A DNA stretch of 64,000 nucleotides, from the NCBI GenBank assembly GCA_048772705.1, contig JBLWGC010000047.1:124001-188000 (forward strand), in the 5' to 3' direction. The notes under the pieces were generated by a model, which saw only the letters and a program-made list of their open reading frames with translations, did no database searches and was not told the origin of the DNA. Below are positions 42,514 to 53,597 of this stretch, in pieces. Numbering within the stretch: the first letter of the stretch is position 1; each line of letters opens with the position of its first letter. Source of the stretch: Leidyana gryllorum EB-2025a. Lineage: Eukaryota; Apicomplexa. Both the position numbers and the translations under genes were made by a program.

Positions 42514-45234
42514 TCATACATCATCTTCTACCGCCTCTCCTTCATCAGCACTAATGTCTTCAGATGACTCCCGTGATTCCAACTCCTCCTCCACCTCTTC
42601 CACGCCATCCTCTTCCACCGGACTTCTCGTGATCCTGATCTCATAGAAGCTCTGTCCATCCAAAAATACTTCCTCATCGCCTTCGGCTTCCACTCCATCC
42701 TCCAACTCTATGCTGGGCGCAGCCGCGCCGCTCAGCAACAAAGCATCGTACTCCATATCCTGTTTGTCCTCCCAATATGCTCGACCCGCTCCACAATCTA
42801 TCGACAATATATATGTGGCTAGCCAATCCCTTCTCACCTAAGACAACTGTGCAAGTTGCTGTCGCTGACTCCTCCCCATCATAGGCTGTCACCAACAGCT
42901 CTCGCCGAGCTACTGGGGAAACAGCACAAGAGTGCGATACTTCAAATAGTAGAGATCTGGTATCAGCATCTTGGATGTGAATCTGGAGGGGATCACCATC
43001 CGGATCTGACGCTGTGAACAAATCATTGTTGAACTTCTTTGTGTCAACATCAATGTACACACGATCTCGGAATTCATCATACTTCATCACATTTATGCCC
43101 GGATCTGCAGTTTTGCAATGGATCGTGGGTTTGTGGTTCTCCAAACAATCTGCAGCAAGTCAGTCCCATTGCCAATCAATAGATGGAAGTCAACTCACTG
43201 ATAGTCATGGGGCATGTGGTGAAAGTCACCCCATCCGGATTCCACCCTGCGGCCATAACATCCAAGGTCTTGGTGCCGGGTGTGTCGCACGTATATGAAA
43301 AGCTTAACGGGTCCACTACTTTGGTCTGGAAGACTAACCCAACTGACCGAGTTGCTTCCACTGGCTCCACGGCAAAGAGCATGCCGAAGGGCTGGAGTGG
43401 AAGGGGTCTGTGAACAATCAGATCCATGGTCAACGGGAGGCATCGGATCGACGTTGAGGGAATTGCCTTGATGATATCGGTGTAGTCACGCTTGGGTGAC
43501 TCAGCTTGCGTGTCCTTGACTTCCTTCTCTTCTACTCCATCGGCTTTAGGCGTCGAAGACGTGGTGCTGCTGGTCGTGGTAGGCGTGGTAGTAGTTGTGG
43601 TTGTGGTTGTGGTCGAAGTCGTTGTTGTCGTGGGAGTTGTGAACGTAGTTATACCGTTGCCAATGTCAACGATTGTGGGAATGGGAGTAGGTGGCACCAA
43701 TGCTTGATACATACGTTGGATGTCTGTGCGGCTGAGCGCCGGGTTCGAAGCATCCTCCGTTGGATGAGCCAAGGGAGCCTTCTCAACGATCCATGCGTCA
43801 GGGTTCACGTGGGCGGGTGGCAACTCCAGAAACGCACTGTCCTTCCTTATGGCTGGGTAAGGCGTCTCGACGAAGGACCCCTTATTGTCGACTAGTTGGG
43901 GTCTATATTTGAAGGGCCTTTCGGGTCCTTGGGCATCCGCCCACCATTTCTGGAAGGTCATGTCGCTCAGAGTGGCCTGCTCAGGCTGCAAAGTCTTCAT
44001 TCGATCCATGTACATTTGGACCAACTGTTTCAACTCTGGGGGTTCAGCTTCCCCAAAGTTCAACGCCAACCGACTGGCAACTCTGGCTGCTTCGTCGTAA
44101 AGTCCGTCCTCTTCAAACCTCCGACCAGGTAACGAAGGATGAATGACGCCTTGCTCAACATCATGAGCCCCCTCGCCACGGATCCGATTCAACCTTGGTT
44201 CGAAGTAATCAACCATTTCAGCCTCCCCGTTAGCCACTGGTAGACCATATGGTGCGCTGGCGGTGGGCCATTGAGCGTTAATCCCAATTCTGGGCTGGCC
44301 CACCAGAATCTGAGCTTGATCAACGGTGCTTGCAGCGGTAGAAACGGGAATCTGACCGATTGGGACATGAACCCCAGAATATGCGTTGACCCTATTGAGT
44401 GTAGGGGTGGGTGCGATGCAACCTGGGTGATTCATCTATGTAGGGAGTTCGATTTGGACGGACTCACTGATCGAAGTCTTGCACAGACTGGTTCCTTTGC
44501 TCAGCAACCCTCCCGAGGTGTCAGTGACAAATACCTTGAACTTCAAATTAAAGACACCGGGAGCATCACACGAGAACTGAAAGGTACCTGGAACCTGTGT
44601 GCGGAGCGTGTTGGATGAGTATGCAGCATTGTTCATTCACCTTCGATAGCGTTTGCAATTCCTTGACATGTATCAGTGCTGAGTCTGGATTCAATCCTTG
44701 AGGCAGGGTGACGTTAAAGATGTCGTTACTAAACCCATGGGCGTTGATGTTCAAAACCTCTCCGATGAACATATCGCGTTGGAAAGCCCGGCATGCCACG
44801 ATGGGCTGTGCTGGGAATAGTGAAGCAGGTAAGACGTGCGCCGCTGCATTCAGGAATTTTCCTTCCGCAGATCGGCTCTCAGGTGCTGCCGCAACTGGCA
44901 AAGTGAGTTTGGGACCAGCATGGATCTGTTCAGATCGGTGTTGTGCGTGTGCTTGCACGTGTTCCACAGAGTGAATATTTGCGTCAAAGCCTGGTGGTAA
45001 GGTTCTTGGGTTGCAGGTCTTGATTGAGAGCAATTGGATGCCATTCAAGAAGTTGGGCCGAGACAATCCGGTCAGGGCGCCAGCAAACGGAGCAGAGCAC
45101 TGTTCGTCTCTGCTACAATCACTATCAGCGAAGCACATCCGTCCTAGAATGCTTTGAAATGGACCCTTGGCATCTTCGTTCGCACGCACAAAGAGCTGCA
45201 AGAGCCCAGATAGCCATAATGCAGCCGCCAGCAT
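42514..45234 (-). CDS. Large secreted protein with duplicated Cys-Asp-x-Pro-Gly domains
   Basis: The start at 45234 gives a signal peptide (MLAAALWLSGLLQLFVRA). The protein (~850 residues) has a Cys-rich N-terminus (RMCFADSDCSRDEQCS). It carries two copies of a probable beta-sandwich with the core F-x-(F/Y)-(S/T)-C-D-(A/T)-P-G: GTFQFSCDAPGVFNLKFKVF and LSFSYTCDTPGTKTLDVMAA. A helical central part (LVQMYMDRMKTLQPEQATLS), a Thr run (TTTTTSTTTTTT) likely O-glycosylated, a cadherin-like phrase (FTASDPDGDPLQIHI) and an acidic Glu/Asp-rich tail complete it. No membrane anchor was seen. It is divergent from another large secreted protein, 71 bp between start codons. Function unknown; a surface or extracellular matrix role is inference. 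Confidence 0.72.
43580..43660 (+). repeat. GT/GTT-rich repeat encoding a Thr tract on the minus strand
   Basis: A purine-pyrimidine simple repeat (GTGGTTGTGGTTGTG-like) is translated on the minus strand as a nearly pure threonine run inside the secreted protein. Confidence 0.75.
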
Positions 45235-45305
45235 GTGTCGCCCCGGGAGCGAACGTGTTTGCAAGAGACGCTAACAAACGCAATCAGACCTTACACCTAC
45301 TTTGA
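45235..45305. promoter_or_regulatory. Shared 71-bp divergent promoter of two secreted-protein genes
   Basis: Only 71 bp separate the two start codons, so both genes must be driven from here or from inside each other. It is AC-rich with no recognised element. Both products have signal peptides, so co-regulation is plausible but not shown. Confidence 0.45.
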
Positions 45306-47787
45306 ATGAGGCGCCGTATCACGTCGGCTCTATTAACGCTGGCACTATGTGGTTGTGTGACGAGTGCACGAAGATTGAGATCACATCGCGCTTGGTTGGC
45401 GAGGTACGGGCAGCCACTAACGCTGGAGCCAGCTGCGTTCTGCGATATGCGGGGTGTTACTATTGCTGTTCCCACCACAACCATTCATACGAGGGAGTCG
45501 CCTGCCTCGGTGGCTTGGGGAAGTTTGGCAGGGTCCCGCCAGGTTCAACTTGGGCCTCGAGGTCCCGAGTGCGCTGCTCGCCTCGAGCCGGGATTCTTCA
45601 GAAGGGAAGGGAATGACACGACCGTGGACGCATGGCTGGCCCGGGCAACTCATACGGGTTGTCAAGGGCACTCAGTTTATACCGCTGATTCTATTATCCA
45701 TTCGAATAGATGGACAATCTCTTGGCCGGAGCGAAACAGCTCCACAGAGGGCGAACGAAGACCAAATCTCAATGTTCTCGTATCTTGCACATGCTCAGTT
45801 GAGACGGAGGAATGCAGTGCAAACGCTCGATGGGAGGATCCAATTCTATCACCAGTTTTGGACGCGGACGGGTCCGAGAGTTTGATAGGGGGCTACAGTG
45901 TTAATTCGGCGGCTTTAGTGGGCCCTCATGCAGACGTCGACATTTTGCCAGATCTTGAAAGGTAAGAGCTGCCATCGGAATCTTCATGATTGTTTGGCCA
46001 ATAGTCGCTTCCATTTTGAAACCTACGGCCCACCTTCCGAGCATTTATGGCCCTGGAAGTGTGACGCGTCAACGCCTGATGGACGGAGTCACCCTCTGTT
46101 GGTGGCGGGATGTCCTGTGTCGGACAAATTGGACTTTCAGGTGAGGGTATCTCCATATTGGGTTGTAAATGTTGGCTTGCAGACACATGCTGTGACTTTG
46201 CGAGGTCTATTTGGTCGCGAGCGGACGTTTTCGCAGTCGAAGGGCCATTTGGCCTTCAGTTTAAAGGCTGTGGGGTTCGAAGGAGCAGAATCTGCCTTGG
46301 TGATGGTGACGTGTGAGATGACGACTGCAGCATCTGCTCCCAAGTTGGAAGAGATCTGCCATGATCAGAAACTTCTTGTCCCATCACCCAGAGCAGTTGG
46401 GTTGGAGGGTGGCAATTCAAATCGTGCAAAAAATCCAGGTTCGTTGGTGGTCGGCGGACAAAGTGTGGAGTCAGTTGACTCTGCTGGCAGAGAGGGATCT
46501 GCTGAAGTTTTCAGACGATGGGAGAAGTCGTTGAAACGGGAGGGGAGAAAAGGTGCTCGACGGCGGAATGGTGGGGGCGTCGGCGATCCGGGCGCAGGTA
46601 TGGAGGGAGGTGCCCCCCCGCGTAAGCTGTTGACCCAAAAGGAGGCTGAGGAGGAAGCAAGAAAGCGTTTCGATGCTATTTCGCACACAATCGACTTGCC
46701 CGATCTGACGGAGCATCTGGAGAGTATAGATTTCATGGACGACGATTTGGATGACGAAACGATGATATTCTTCAATCCTGGAAGTGTCGAGAGCATGTTG
46801 CCGGAGCCGGTGGCACGTTACAAGCCTCCGGCTTTGCTTTCTGTGAAGAATGACTATGCTATTGACAATTTCGGGGTGACTTGGAATCGTGGTGTCAACA
46901 ATCGTCAAACGGCTGTGAAGGTCGGGAACGATGCTGCTTGGGTTGGAGCGGATGTGGCTCTGCAACAGCGTCGGGCCACAGCGACAGTGGGATGGAAGGA
47001 CTTCCACATGAATGCTCTCACAAGTTTGGAGCAGCAGGAGTTGGGTGTTGGGGTGAAGTACGGCAAGTATGGTGTGGCAGCAGTGCGGAACAACCAGGAA
47101 GATGCCACTTCGATAGAAGTGAACACACCGTATGTTGCGGTTGGTACTTTGGCGAACTTTTTGGATCGTAACTACGGACAGAAGATTCGCATAAAGGACT
47201 TTGAGATTGTTGGTCGTCACGATTTCAACGAGCACATCTACCAGGATCCTAACAAACTGGCATCAGAGTTTATGATCAGTTACAAAGATTATGGTGTTGC
47301 GGTGGGCAGCGATGTGGTTGATACTCGTTACGGTGTCAGCATTGGTATCAAAGGGTATCAATTCAGTGTTCTTCGGGACTTTGATGAACGACAAACCGAC
47401 TTTGTGGGAAATTTCGGAGACGGTTGGCAACTATATGTCAGCCAAGATGCTCCTGATCAATACTCCAAGTCGATGTTCGGTCGTGTCGGTTTCGGGAATT
47501 TGAAGAAAGCCTATGTGCTCGCTGGCGCTGGTGTGGGTGATGACGGCATCCCAGAGTTCAATGCACGGTACCACGGGAAACGTGCTGCTATTGTCATGGA
47601 TCTTGAAGGATCCGGTGTTGGTGATAGAACTTTGATCACCGGATTCTCGTTCGGGAAGTTTACTTACGTTTGGAATAGCAAGTTGGCACTGGACAACTTG
47701 CGAGTACCCCTTATGGTCGGGGTTGAGCCGTTACAGGTCAAGAACCTTCTCACCCCTGGATCGCTCCCGACTCCACAGCACTTCTAA
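45306..47787 (+). CDS. Secreted protein with beta-strand-rich, barrel-like C-terminal domain
   Basis: Two exons; the intron near 45961-46003 joins LPDLES to RFHFETYG. The signal peptide is MRRRITSALLTLALCGCVTS. The N-terminal ~330 residues have paired cysteines (SCTCSVETEEC, VAGCPVSDKLDF, VMVTCEMTT). A basic linker follows (KREGRKGARRRNGG), then a helical acidic segment (DLTEHLESIDFMDDDLDDE). The last ~310 residues are a long series of short alternating strands with a Tyr-Gly-Val pattern: VGVKYGKYGVAAV, SYKDYGVAVGSD, RYGVSIGIKGYQFSV, GRVGFGNLKKAYVLAGAG, LITGFSFGKFTYVW. This looks like an amphipathic beta-barrel or beta-prism repeat. Family not recognised; a pore-like or surface role would be speculation. 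Confidence 0.72.
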
Positions 47788-47820
47788 ATCTGATCGCAAT
47801 AGAAAAAAATTACCCCACTG

Positions 47821-49244
47821 ATGAACTCTTTGCACTCTTCTCCATCATTTTCCCAACTTAACCCCTCCAATCAATGCCAGGATCCACCTTCAACCTCTTA
47901 TCAACCACAACTCCAGGATCCGTAAGTGGCAATCTAATAGCCACCTCATAATAATTAAATCAACAGTCTAATTGAATGGGTCGGTACCGCTATAAGAAGT
48001 CAATGGTCCACTGGTGCCACACCGGGCGACCTCTACTCTGTAATGGGTAACATCGAAAGATGCGTAGAAGAACACAGGCGCAACCCAGAGTCCAGTCACA
48101 TATCCAGACACGCGCCCAAGAACACCAAGTTCTGGACTCCCCTTCCTATGCGGGAGGCCTTCATGAGAATGGATGCCAAATACAAGATAAGTCAACGACG
48201 CTGGATTCCGCCCAGCAACCACGAGATCCGCCAAACCCTAAATCTGGCACAAGTTTTGGTCACCTGTAAGAATCTACGGCTGATCACATTCGATGGGGAT
48301 GAAACCTTATATCCAAACGGTGCTAATTTTGAGGACCCCGAATTGGCTAACCTTATCATCAAATTGTTGCGGAACGACGTCCACGTCGCTCTGGTCACTG
48401 CTGCGGGATACGGGCAAGACCCCGAGCATTACGAGGTGCGCCTCGGTATATTGCTAACCGCCCTCAAAGACGCCAATCTGGGACCCGAGAAATTGGGCCA
48501 ATTCATGGTATTCGGAGGAGAGGCTAATTACTTGTTCAGGTGAGTGCTAGACTTCTGTCTGCCTTCGCTACTGATGTATTTCGCCAGACTTGGTGAAGAT
48601 TGCGGTCTTCACTGTGTTCCATATGACGAATGGCAACGTCACTCCCCCATCGTTCTCACCAAGGAGAAGGATCTGGAAGAAGCCACACGGCTGCTCAATA
48701 CAGCCGAGGCGACTCTGCGAGATGCTGTAACAGAGCTTGGACTGCGTGCGCGAGTTATCCGCAAGGAAAGGGCCGTAGGAATTGTCCCAGGCGGACTGCA
48801 AGGCGTCCTGAGGGTCCCAACTGGATCGGGCTCCAAGTCCATCAGGTCAGAAATTCTTGAGGAAGCTGTGGCACGGGTTCGCGAAGCGGTCAATCGAATT
48901 GGTAAGTTCCATAGTTCACATGGCTTGGAGTACACTCAAAATGACCATCATCAGATCCGAAGATCCCCTACTGCGCTTTCAATGGAGGCTCGGATGTCTG
49001 GGTCGATGTCGGGAATAAGGCAATGGCGTTGGAAGTATTACAAAGCATATTAAATATTCATCCTTCAGAGTGCTTGCATCTAGGTGACCAGTTCACACAA
49101 TCAGGAAACGACATCACCGTGCGCCAAAAATCGCCATGTATCTGGGTGATTTCCCCAACTGAAACCAAAGCTGTTCTTCGACGCTTGATAAAAGGAGGTG
49201 ATATGGAGCAGCAAGTAGATAGTGACGGAAACGAAAATTGGTGA
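47821..49244 (+). CDS. ISN1: IMP-specific 5'-nucleotidase (ISN1)
   Basis: Hydrolyses IMP to inosine in purine turnover. Exon 1 is 47821-47921 (MNSLHSSPSFSQLNPSNQ), then a 45-nt intron, with the phase restoring PLIEWVGTAIRS. Two further introns follow FGGEANYLFR and AVNRI. HAD-type catalytic motif: LITFDGDETLYPNG (DxDxT). Other family motifs: HVALVTAAGYGQD, FMVFGGEANYLFR, VIRKERAVGIVPGGLQG, YCAFNGGSDVWVDVGNK and CLHLGDQFTQSGND. Sequence agrees with the yeast and Plasmodium enzymes along its length, including the N-terminal helical region absent from bacterial phosphatases. It starts 33 nt after the previous stop, and its stop is 5 bp from a convergent stop. Confidence 0.93.
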
Positions 49245-49249
49245 AGGTG

Positions 49250-49536
49250 CTAAACAGATTGTGTTTGATCATCCAAGACGTGTAGTGCTTCTTGAAACGC
49301 AAGCTTGAGCTGCGTTATCTCGCTCTGGTATCTTTCTGCGAGATGCTCCTGCTCCTTCAACCGCAACTGATTGCTCTGTTCAACATCGCAGTTCAGTCAT
49401 CACTTCTTACCGATAAATCGGATTCCATTTGCTCAAACTTGGCGTCAATCATCTCCAAGATCTGTGATAGTGTCTTCGTGTGTCCATGTATCTCATTTGA
49501 GCACTCAATAAGTACTTCACGAGTCAGGTCAGCCAT
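49250..49536 (-). CDS. Small coiled-coil protein
   Basis: A short two-exon gene: MADLTREVLIECSNEIHG from the ATG at 49536, a 35-nt intron (49376-49410, GTAAG..ACAG), then SNQLRLKEQEHLAERYQSE to the TAG at 49250. The product is about 83 residues and helical throughout, with heptad-like spacing (ILEMIDAKFEQMESDL, ITQLKLAFQEALHVLDD). The size and shape recall small subunits of vesicle or organelle complexes such as BLOC/BORC, but nothing specific was identified. It is too short to be found without splicing. It is tail to tail with ISN1, 5 bp between stops. Confidence 0.7.
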
Positions 49537-49618
49537 ATCGATCGTGTGTGCTCGATGGACAACATCACATGGAAATTAAGGCCAGGCGTTATCTAGGGTA
49601 TTTCACCCTCAAAACGGT

Positions 49619-50668
49619 ATGATTACTCCCCAGCGGATGTCAATGCTCGAAACCAGGGTTGTTATATCATTGCGTTCTCTCATATTGGTATTGGATCGTG
49701 CATATGGATACTATTAGATTACCTTCGGCCGCAATTGCACTTACTGTCTGTGACAATATTGTTCGCCTTCCTGTTGGTCGCTATCTTAGGGTGGGTGATT
49801 CCAGCTTTGCGATTGACAGCAAGTTTCCTGCTCAGAGTCACTGCGACTATTCAGCGATCCGTGACCCTAACCTGGGTGTACTCCGTACTCACTCTTGCAT
49901 TGGCTATCACTGTCCTACTGCTGGCGTTGGACTTTCTGGATACTATAGACTTTTTACCGATACCTCCCGCTCATCCGGTAGGCTGGCCTCATTGATTCCA
50001 CATGACCTTCGTAGACGTCTGTCAATGACGAAATCGGCATCACCGGAGGCCATACACATGGAGGCACCTTTCTTCAAGCCGTACAGACTTTGTGGACAAC
50101 TCCTTTGACGCTCTTGGGATTACGGGCGGTTGAACGAAAGCCTTCGTTCCCTGTCGAAGATCGGACATATGGGGACGATTTCACGGCTTATGCCCGTAAC
50201 GCTTTCCCGACTAGCCGGCGTTATCTAAAACATCAGCACAACAGTCTACTCCACCGACGGTCGCATGCGGAGCCTCCTGAGACGCTGCAAGGCCTCGAGA
50301 AGGCTATAGCAGAGGATGTAGTCGATCTGATGGAAGAGAGAGAAGCTGGTCAGCAGCTAGTACAGCAGGGGAGCCGGCTTCGTGCTCAACGATGGGCAGA
50401 TGGTGCTGGTCTGCCTAATCAGGTGGAAGATGGCTCAGCGAACTTGAAAGCTAACGGAACAGCTGAGGGCAGCAAACTGGATCTGTTAGGTTTGGAGAAG
50501 AAGAGCTCTTCTGGAGAAGCAGAAGAGGTGTCACTGGAGGAATTACCCCCTGAGGTGGCCGATTTACCCGAAGATTTGCAGATGACCGTGACTGCGACGA
50601 CCAAAACGCTCAAACACAGTGAGGTTCTCGACCAATTACTATCAAACTTCCTTGATTGCAGTCGTTAA
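49619..50668 (+). CDS. Putative two-helix membrane protein; start uncertain
   Basis: Two adjacent hydrophobic segments are clear (LLSVTILFAFLLVAILGWVI and LTWVYSVLTLALAITVLLLA), followed by LDFLDTIDFLPIPPAHP. An intron (GTAGGC..TCGTAG) leads to NDEIGITGGHTHGGTFLQAV and a long hydrophilic C-terminal part (DDFTAYARNAFPTSRRYL, LEKAIAEDVVDLMEEREAGQ, EEVSLEELPPEVADLPEDLQ). The start is not settled: the ATG at 49619 needs a 44-nt intron with a weak donor to reach the membrane frame. No family is recognised. It ends one base before the next gene's ATG. Confidence 0.6.
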
Positions 50669-50669
50669 A

Positions 50670-50966
50670 ATGATTTCTGGAATCATTCTGGCAGTGATGT
50701 TCCTATATATGCTATACGCTGACTGGATCATCACAAGTTTCGCATTAAACCAATGGTAAGGAGGGCATTGATTCCAATTCTCATTGTGATTTAGTACTTC
50801 ATTCGACTCCTTGGATGACATCCCGGACCAATTTGAGCCTCTGTTGTCTCATTCGCCTCTGGAAAGTATTGAAGCGGATCAATTGAACCTCAAAGACTCT
50901 CCGTTGGTTCCGGCCCCATTGCCAACTCCTCCTCCTTCACCTCCCCGAGGAGCTCCTGTAGTTTGA
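50670..50966 (+). CDS. Small single-span membrane protein
   Basis: Two exons, with a 39-nt intron (50756-50794, GTAAGG..TTTAG). The N-terminus MISGIILAVMFLYMLYADW is a membrane segment. The remainder is a Pro/Leu-rich cytosolic or lumenal tail (SFDSLDDIPDQFEPLLSH, LVPAPLPTPPPSPPRGAPVV). About 85 residues. The ATG comes one base after the preceding stop. A strong CAG acceptor (TTGATTGCAG) lies nine bases before the ATG, inside the last codons of the preceding gene, so trans-splicing there would give a separate mRNA. Not recognised as a family. Confidence 0.65.
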
Positions 50967-51722
50967 GAACAGGGTGAGCGATCATCGGTCAGAGCTGTGG
51001 GACAGCAGACGGGTCTTCCTGGTCGTAAGAGCATGAACGCTTCGTCGTTATCGTGCACGACACGATAACCAGTTTCATAGAAGTGGAGGTCGCCAACCCA
51101 TCTGAAGGCAGCAAGTATAATTCTGCAGAGTCAGCGGTTTGATTGGGGCTCACCTGTCATTGAAAAGTCGTGCGGTTCCTGTGTCGCTGCTTATACGATT
51201 ATCAATGGCCACTGCCTCGTCGAGCTCTTTGTTGAGTTGCGTTTCATCGCCATTGCTCAACATCTTGGCAGTCTTCATGGAGGATATGGCTTCTCCGAGC
51301 TCTCCAAAATTGAGAAGTGCCCTTCCACGAGTCCAATGTGCTTCGAAACAATTCGGATTGAAGGAGATCGCTCTGTCAGCAGCGAGGATGGCTTTGAACC
51401 AGGAGTTCTCCATGAGGAACGTTTGTGCGACAGCTTCCATGTATATAGCTCTATTTTCTGCATCACCAAGACCAGCTCTTTTAAATTGAGTACGAGCGTT
51501 ATCGTAATGTCCAGCGGCTGCTAGTCTATTGGCTTCCTGTCGGTGGCGATAAGCGACTTCGAGAGGGATAGATATTTTGGGGGGCACACTGATATTGGGA
51601 GGAGCATCGATTTCCTCTTCGAATTGCTGGGCGAATAGCGTTCTGGTTCGTTCTGCTTGGTCGGATCGGTTTGTGTCGCCAGTTTGGGTTGATGAAGGGA
51701 ATTTGAGCTGCCAGGGAGTCAT
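50879..51722 (-). CDS. TPR-like repeat protein
   Basis: Starts MTPWQLKFPSSTQTG at 51722. The central region carries tetratricopeptide-type helix pairs (HRQEANRLAAAGHYDNARTQ, ENRAIYMEAVAQTFLMENSW, AILAADRAISFNPNCFEAHW, GRALLNFGELGEAISSMKTA), with the W/N-P/A pattern of TPRs. A 31-nt intron (GTGAGC..CTGCAG) joins RLFNDR to IILAAFRWVGDLHFYETGYR. The frame then runs to a TGA at 50879, crossing the end of the small membrane gene on the other strand by 88 bp. If a missed intron ends it earlier there is no overlap. Probably a protein-interaction adaptor; partner unknown. Confidence 0.7.
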
Positions 51723-51775
51723 TGCAGACTTTTTTTCAAGGGTACTCTGAAAGTTTTGTGTTTGGGTACCGCGAG

Positions 51776-53585
51776 ATGGCTGCCACGGCTGCGCCAGTGA
51801 CCGCCTTTATGGCGGATAGAGAGAGTGGAGAGGATGTTCGTTCCCAGAATGGTGAGTGTATTGGTGTGGCGTTAGCGTGACATGATGTTGCAGTGACTGC
51901 GGCTAACACGCTTGCGAATATTCTGAAGAGTTCATTGGGTCCCCAGGGTTTGGACAAGATGCTGGTGGACGGTATCGGCGAGATGACGATTACGAACGAC
52001 GGTGCAACCATTTTGAAGCAGTTGGAGGTTCAGCACCCTGCTGCTAAGGTGTTGGTTGATCTGAGTGACTTGCAAGATCAGGAAGTAGGTGATGGAACGA
52101 CTACCGTGGTGTTGTTGGCTGCTGAGCTGTTGAAGAGGGGCAACGCTTTGATTCAACAGGGTGTGCATCCAACGTGGGTGGTGACAGCATTCAAGTCGGC
52201 AGCCAAAGAGGCGGTGAAGTACATTCAGTCGAATTTGACGATGCGATTGGATCAGAATGCGGATCCGGAATTACTGAAGAACATTGCTCGTACGTCTTTG
52301 AGTTCCAAGTTGATTGGCGGGGAGGACGATTTTTTCGCCAATCTGGTGTGCGAGGCTGTGCCAAAAGTGCGTTTCGAGGATGAGAAGACAGGCAAAGTGA
52401 AGTATCCGGTTAAATCCATAAACATTCTCAAGACTCACGGGAAGAGTACTCGGGAATCTATGGTTGTGGACGGTTTTGCTCTGAGTCACATTGGGCGAGC
52501 CGCTCAAGGGATGCCGATGAGAGTGGAGAAGGCGAAGATTGCCATTCTCGAGTTTCCTCTGAAACAATATAGAGCACAACTAGGCGTCCAAATATTGGTC
52601 AAGGAGGCTGAGGAATTGGAGAAAATCCGTCTCAAGGAGAAGGATATCTGCAAGGACAGAGTGGAGAAGATATTGGCGGCTGGTGCCAACGTTATCCTCA
52701 CTTGTGAGGGCATTGATGATATGGCTCTCAAGTACTTTGTCGAAGCCAAAGCTCTGGCTGTCCGACGTGTGCCCCGCGCTGATCTCAGGAGAATCGCTCG
52801 GGCCACTAACGCTCGTCCGGTGATTACTATGGCCAAACCAGATGGTGACGAGGAGTACTTTGATCCCGCCTGGTTGGGTGAGGCTGACGAAGTGTGCGAG
52901 GAGAGAGTCGGCGATTGGGATTACATCTTTGTGAAAGGATGCCAAGGTGGCCGAGCTGCGTCCATTATCCTGAGAGGAGCCAATGACTACTTGGTGGACG
53001 AGGTCGACCGCTGCGTGCACGATGCCATCTGCACCGTCAGTCGCACACTCGAGTCCAACCAAGTGTGTCCCGGTGGTGGTGCCGTGGAGACTGCGTTATC
53101 GGTCTATCTAGAGGACTTCGCCCGTACAATGGTGAGTTTGTTTGGTGGTCAAGTGTTCTCACATCGTGTGTCTGTGTGTGTGTCTTAGGGTTCCAAGGGG
53201 CAAGTGGCTGTTGCCGAGTTTGCTGAAGCTCTGAACATCATTCCGAAGACTTTGGCTGTGAATGCGGCTAAGGACGCTACTGAGCTGTTGGCTAAACTGC
53301 GTGCTGCTCACTGGAGGTCTCAGAAACAAGATTTCGCTGAGGAAGACGTTCAGTACAAGTGGTATGGATTGGACTTGGTGAATGGAACTGTTCGGAACAA
53401 TCTGAAGGCCGGCGTTCTGGAGCCGGCTATGATTAAAATCAAAGCTATCCGGTAAGTAATGTGATGGTTGGGGTCACACGACTGCAATTTTTGAAATCAG
53501 GTTTGCGACCGAGGCTGCTGTGACCATCCTGAGGGTGGACGACATTATCCGGTGTCATCCGGAGGAGGATATGGGTCAGCAGTGA
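51776..53585 (+). CDS. CCT1: Chaperonin subunit CCT1 (TCP-1 alpha)
   Basis: One of eight subunits of the cytosolic TRiC/CCT ring that folds actin, tubulin and other proteins. Exon 1 ends SQN with a short intron before VTAANTLANILKSSLGP. ATP-site motifs: GPQGLDKMLVDGIGEMTITN, DGATILKQLEVQHPAAKVL and VGDGTTTVVLLAAELLK, and the second nucleotide block CPGGGAVETALSVYLEDFA. The alpha identity follows from LTCEGIDDMALKYFVEAKAL, AVRRVPRADLRRIA and the end FATEAAVTILRVDDIIRCHP. Introns split it near 53131-53187 and 53453-53500. About 555 residues, normal length. Its stop lies 12 bp from the convergent SNF2 gene's stop. Confidence 0.95.
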
Positions 53586-53597
53586 GGAGGGTGTTGG

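Noticed and set aside
49659-50108. A 149-residue plus-strand frame overlapping the membrane protein
   Set aside because: It lies in a different frame from the two strong membrane helices and lacks regular composition, while the membrane frame splices to a long coherent C-terminus.
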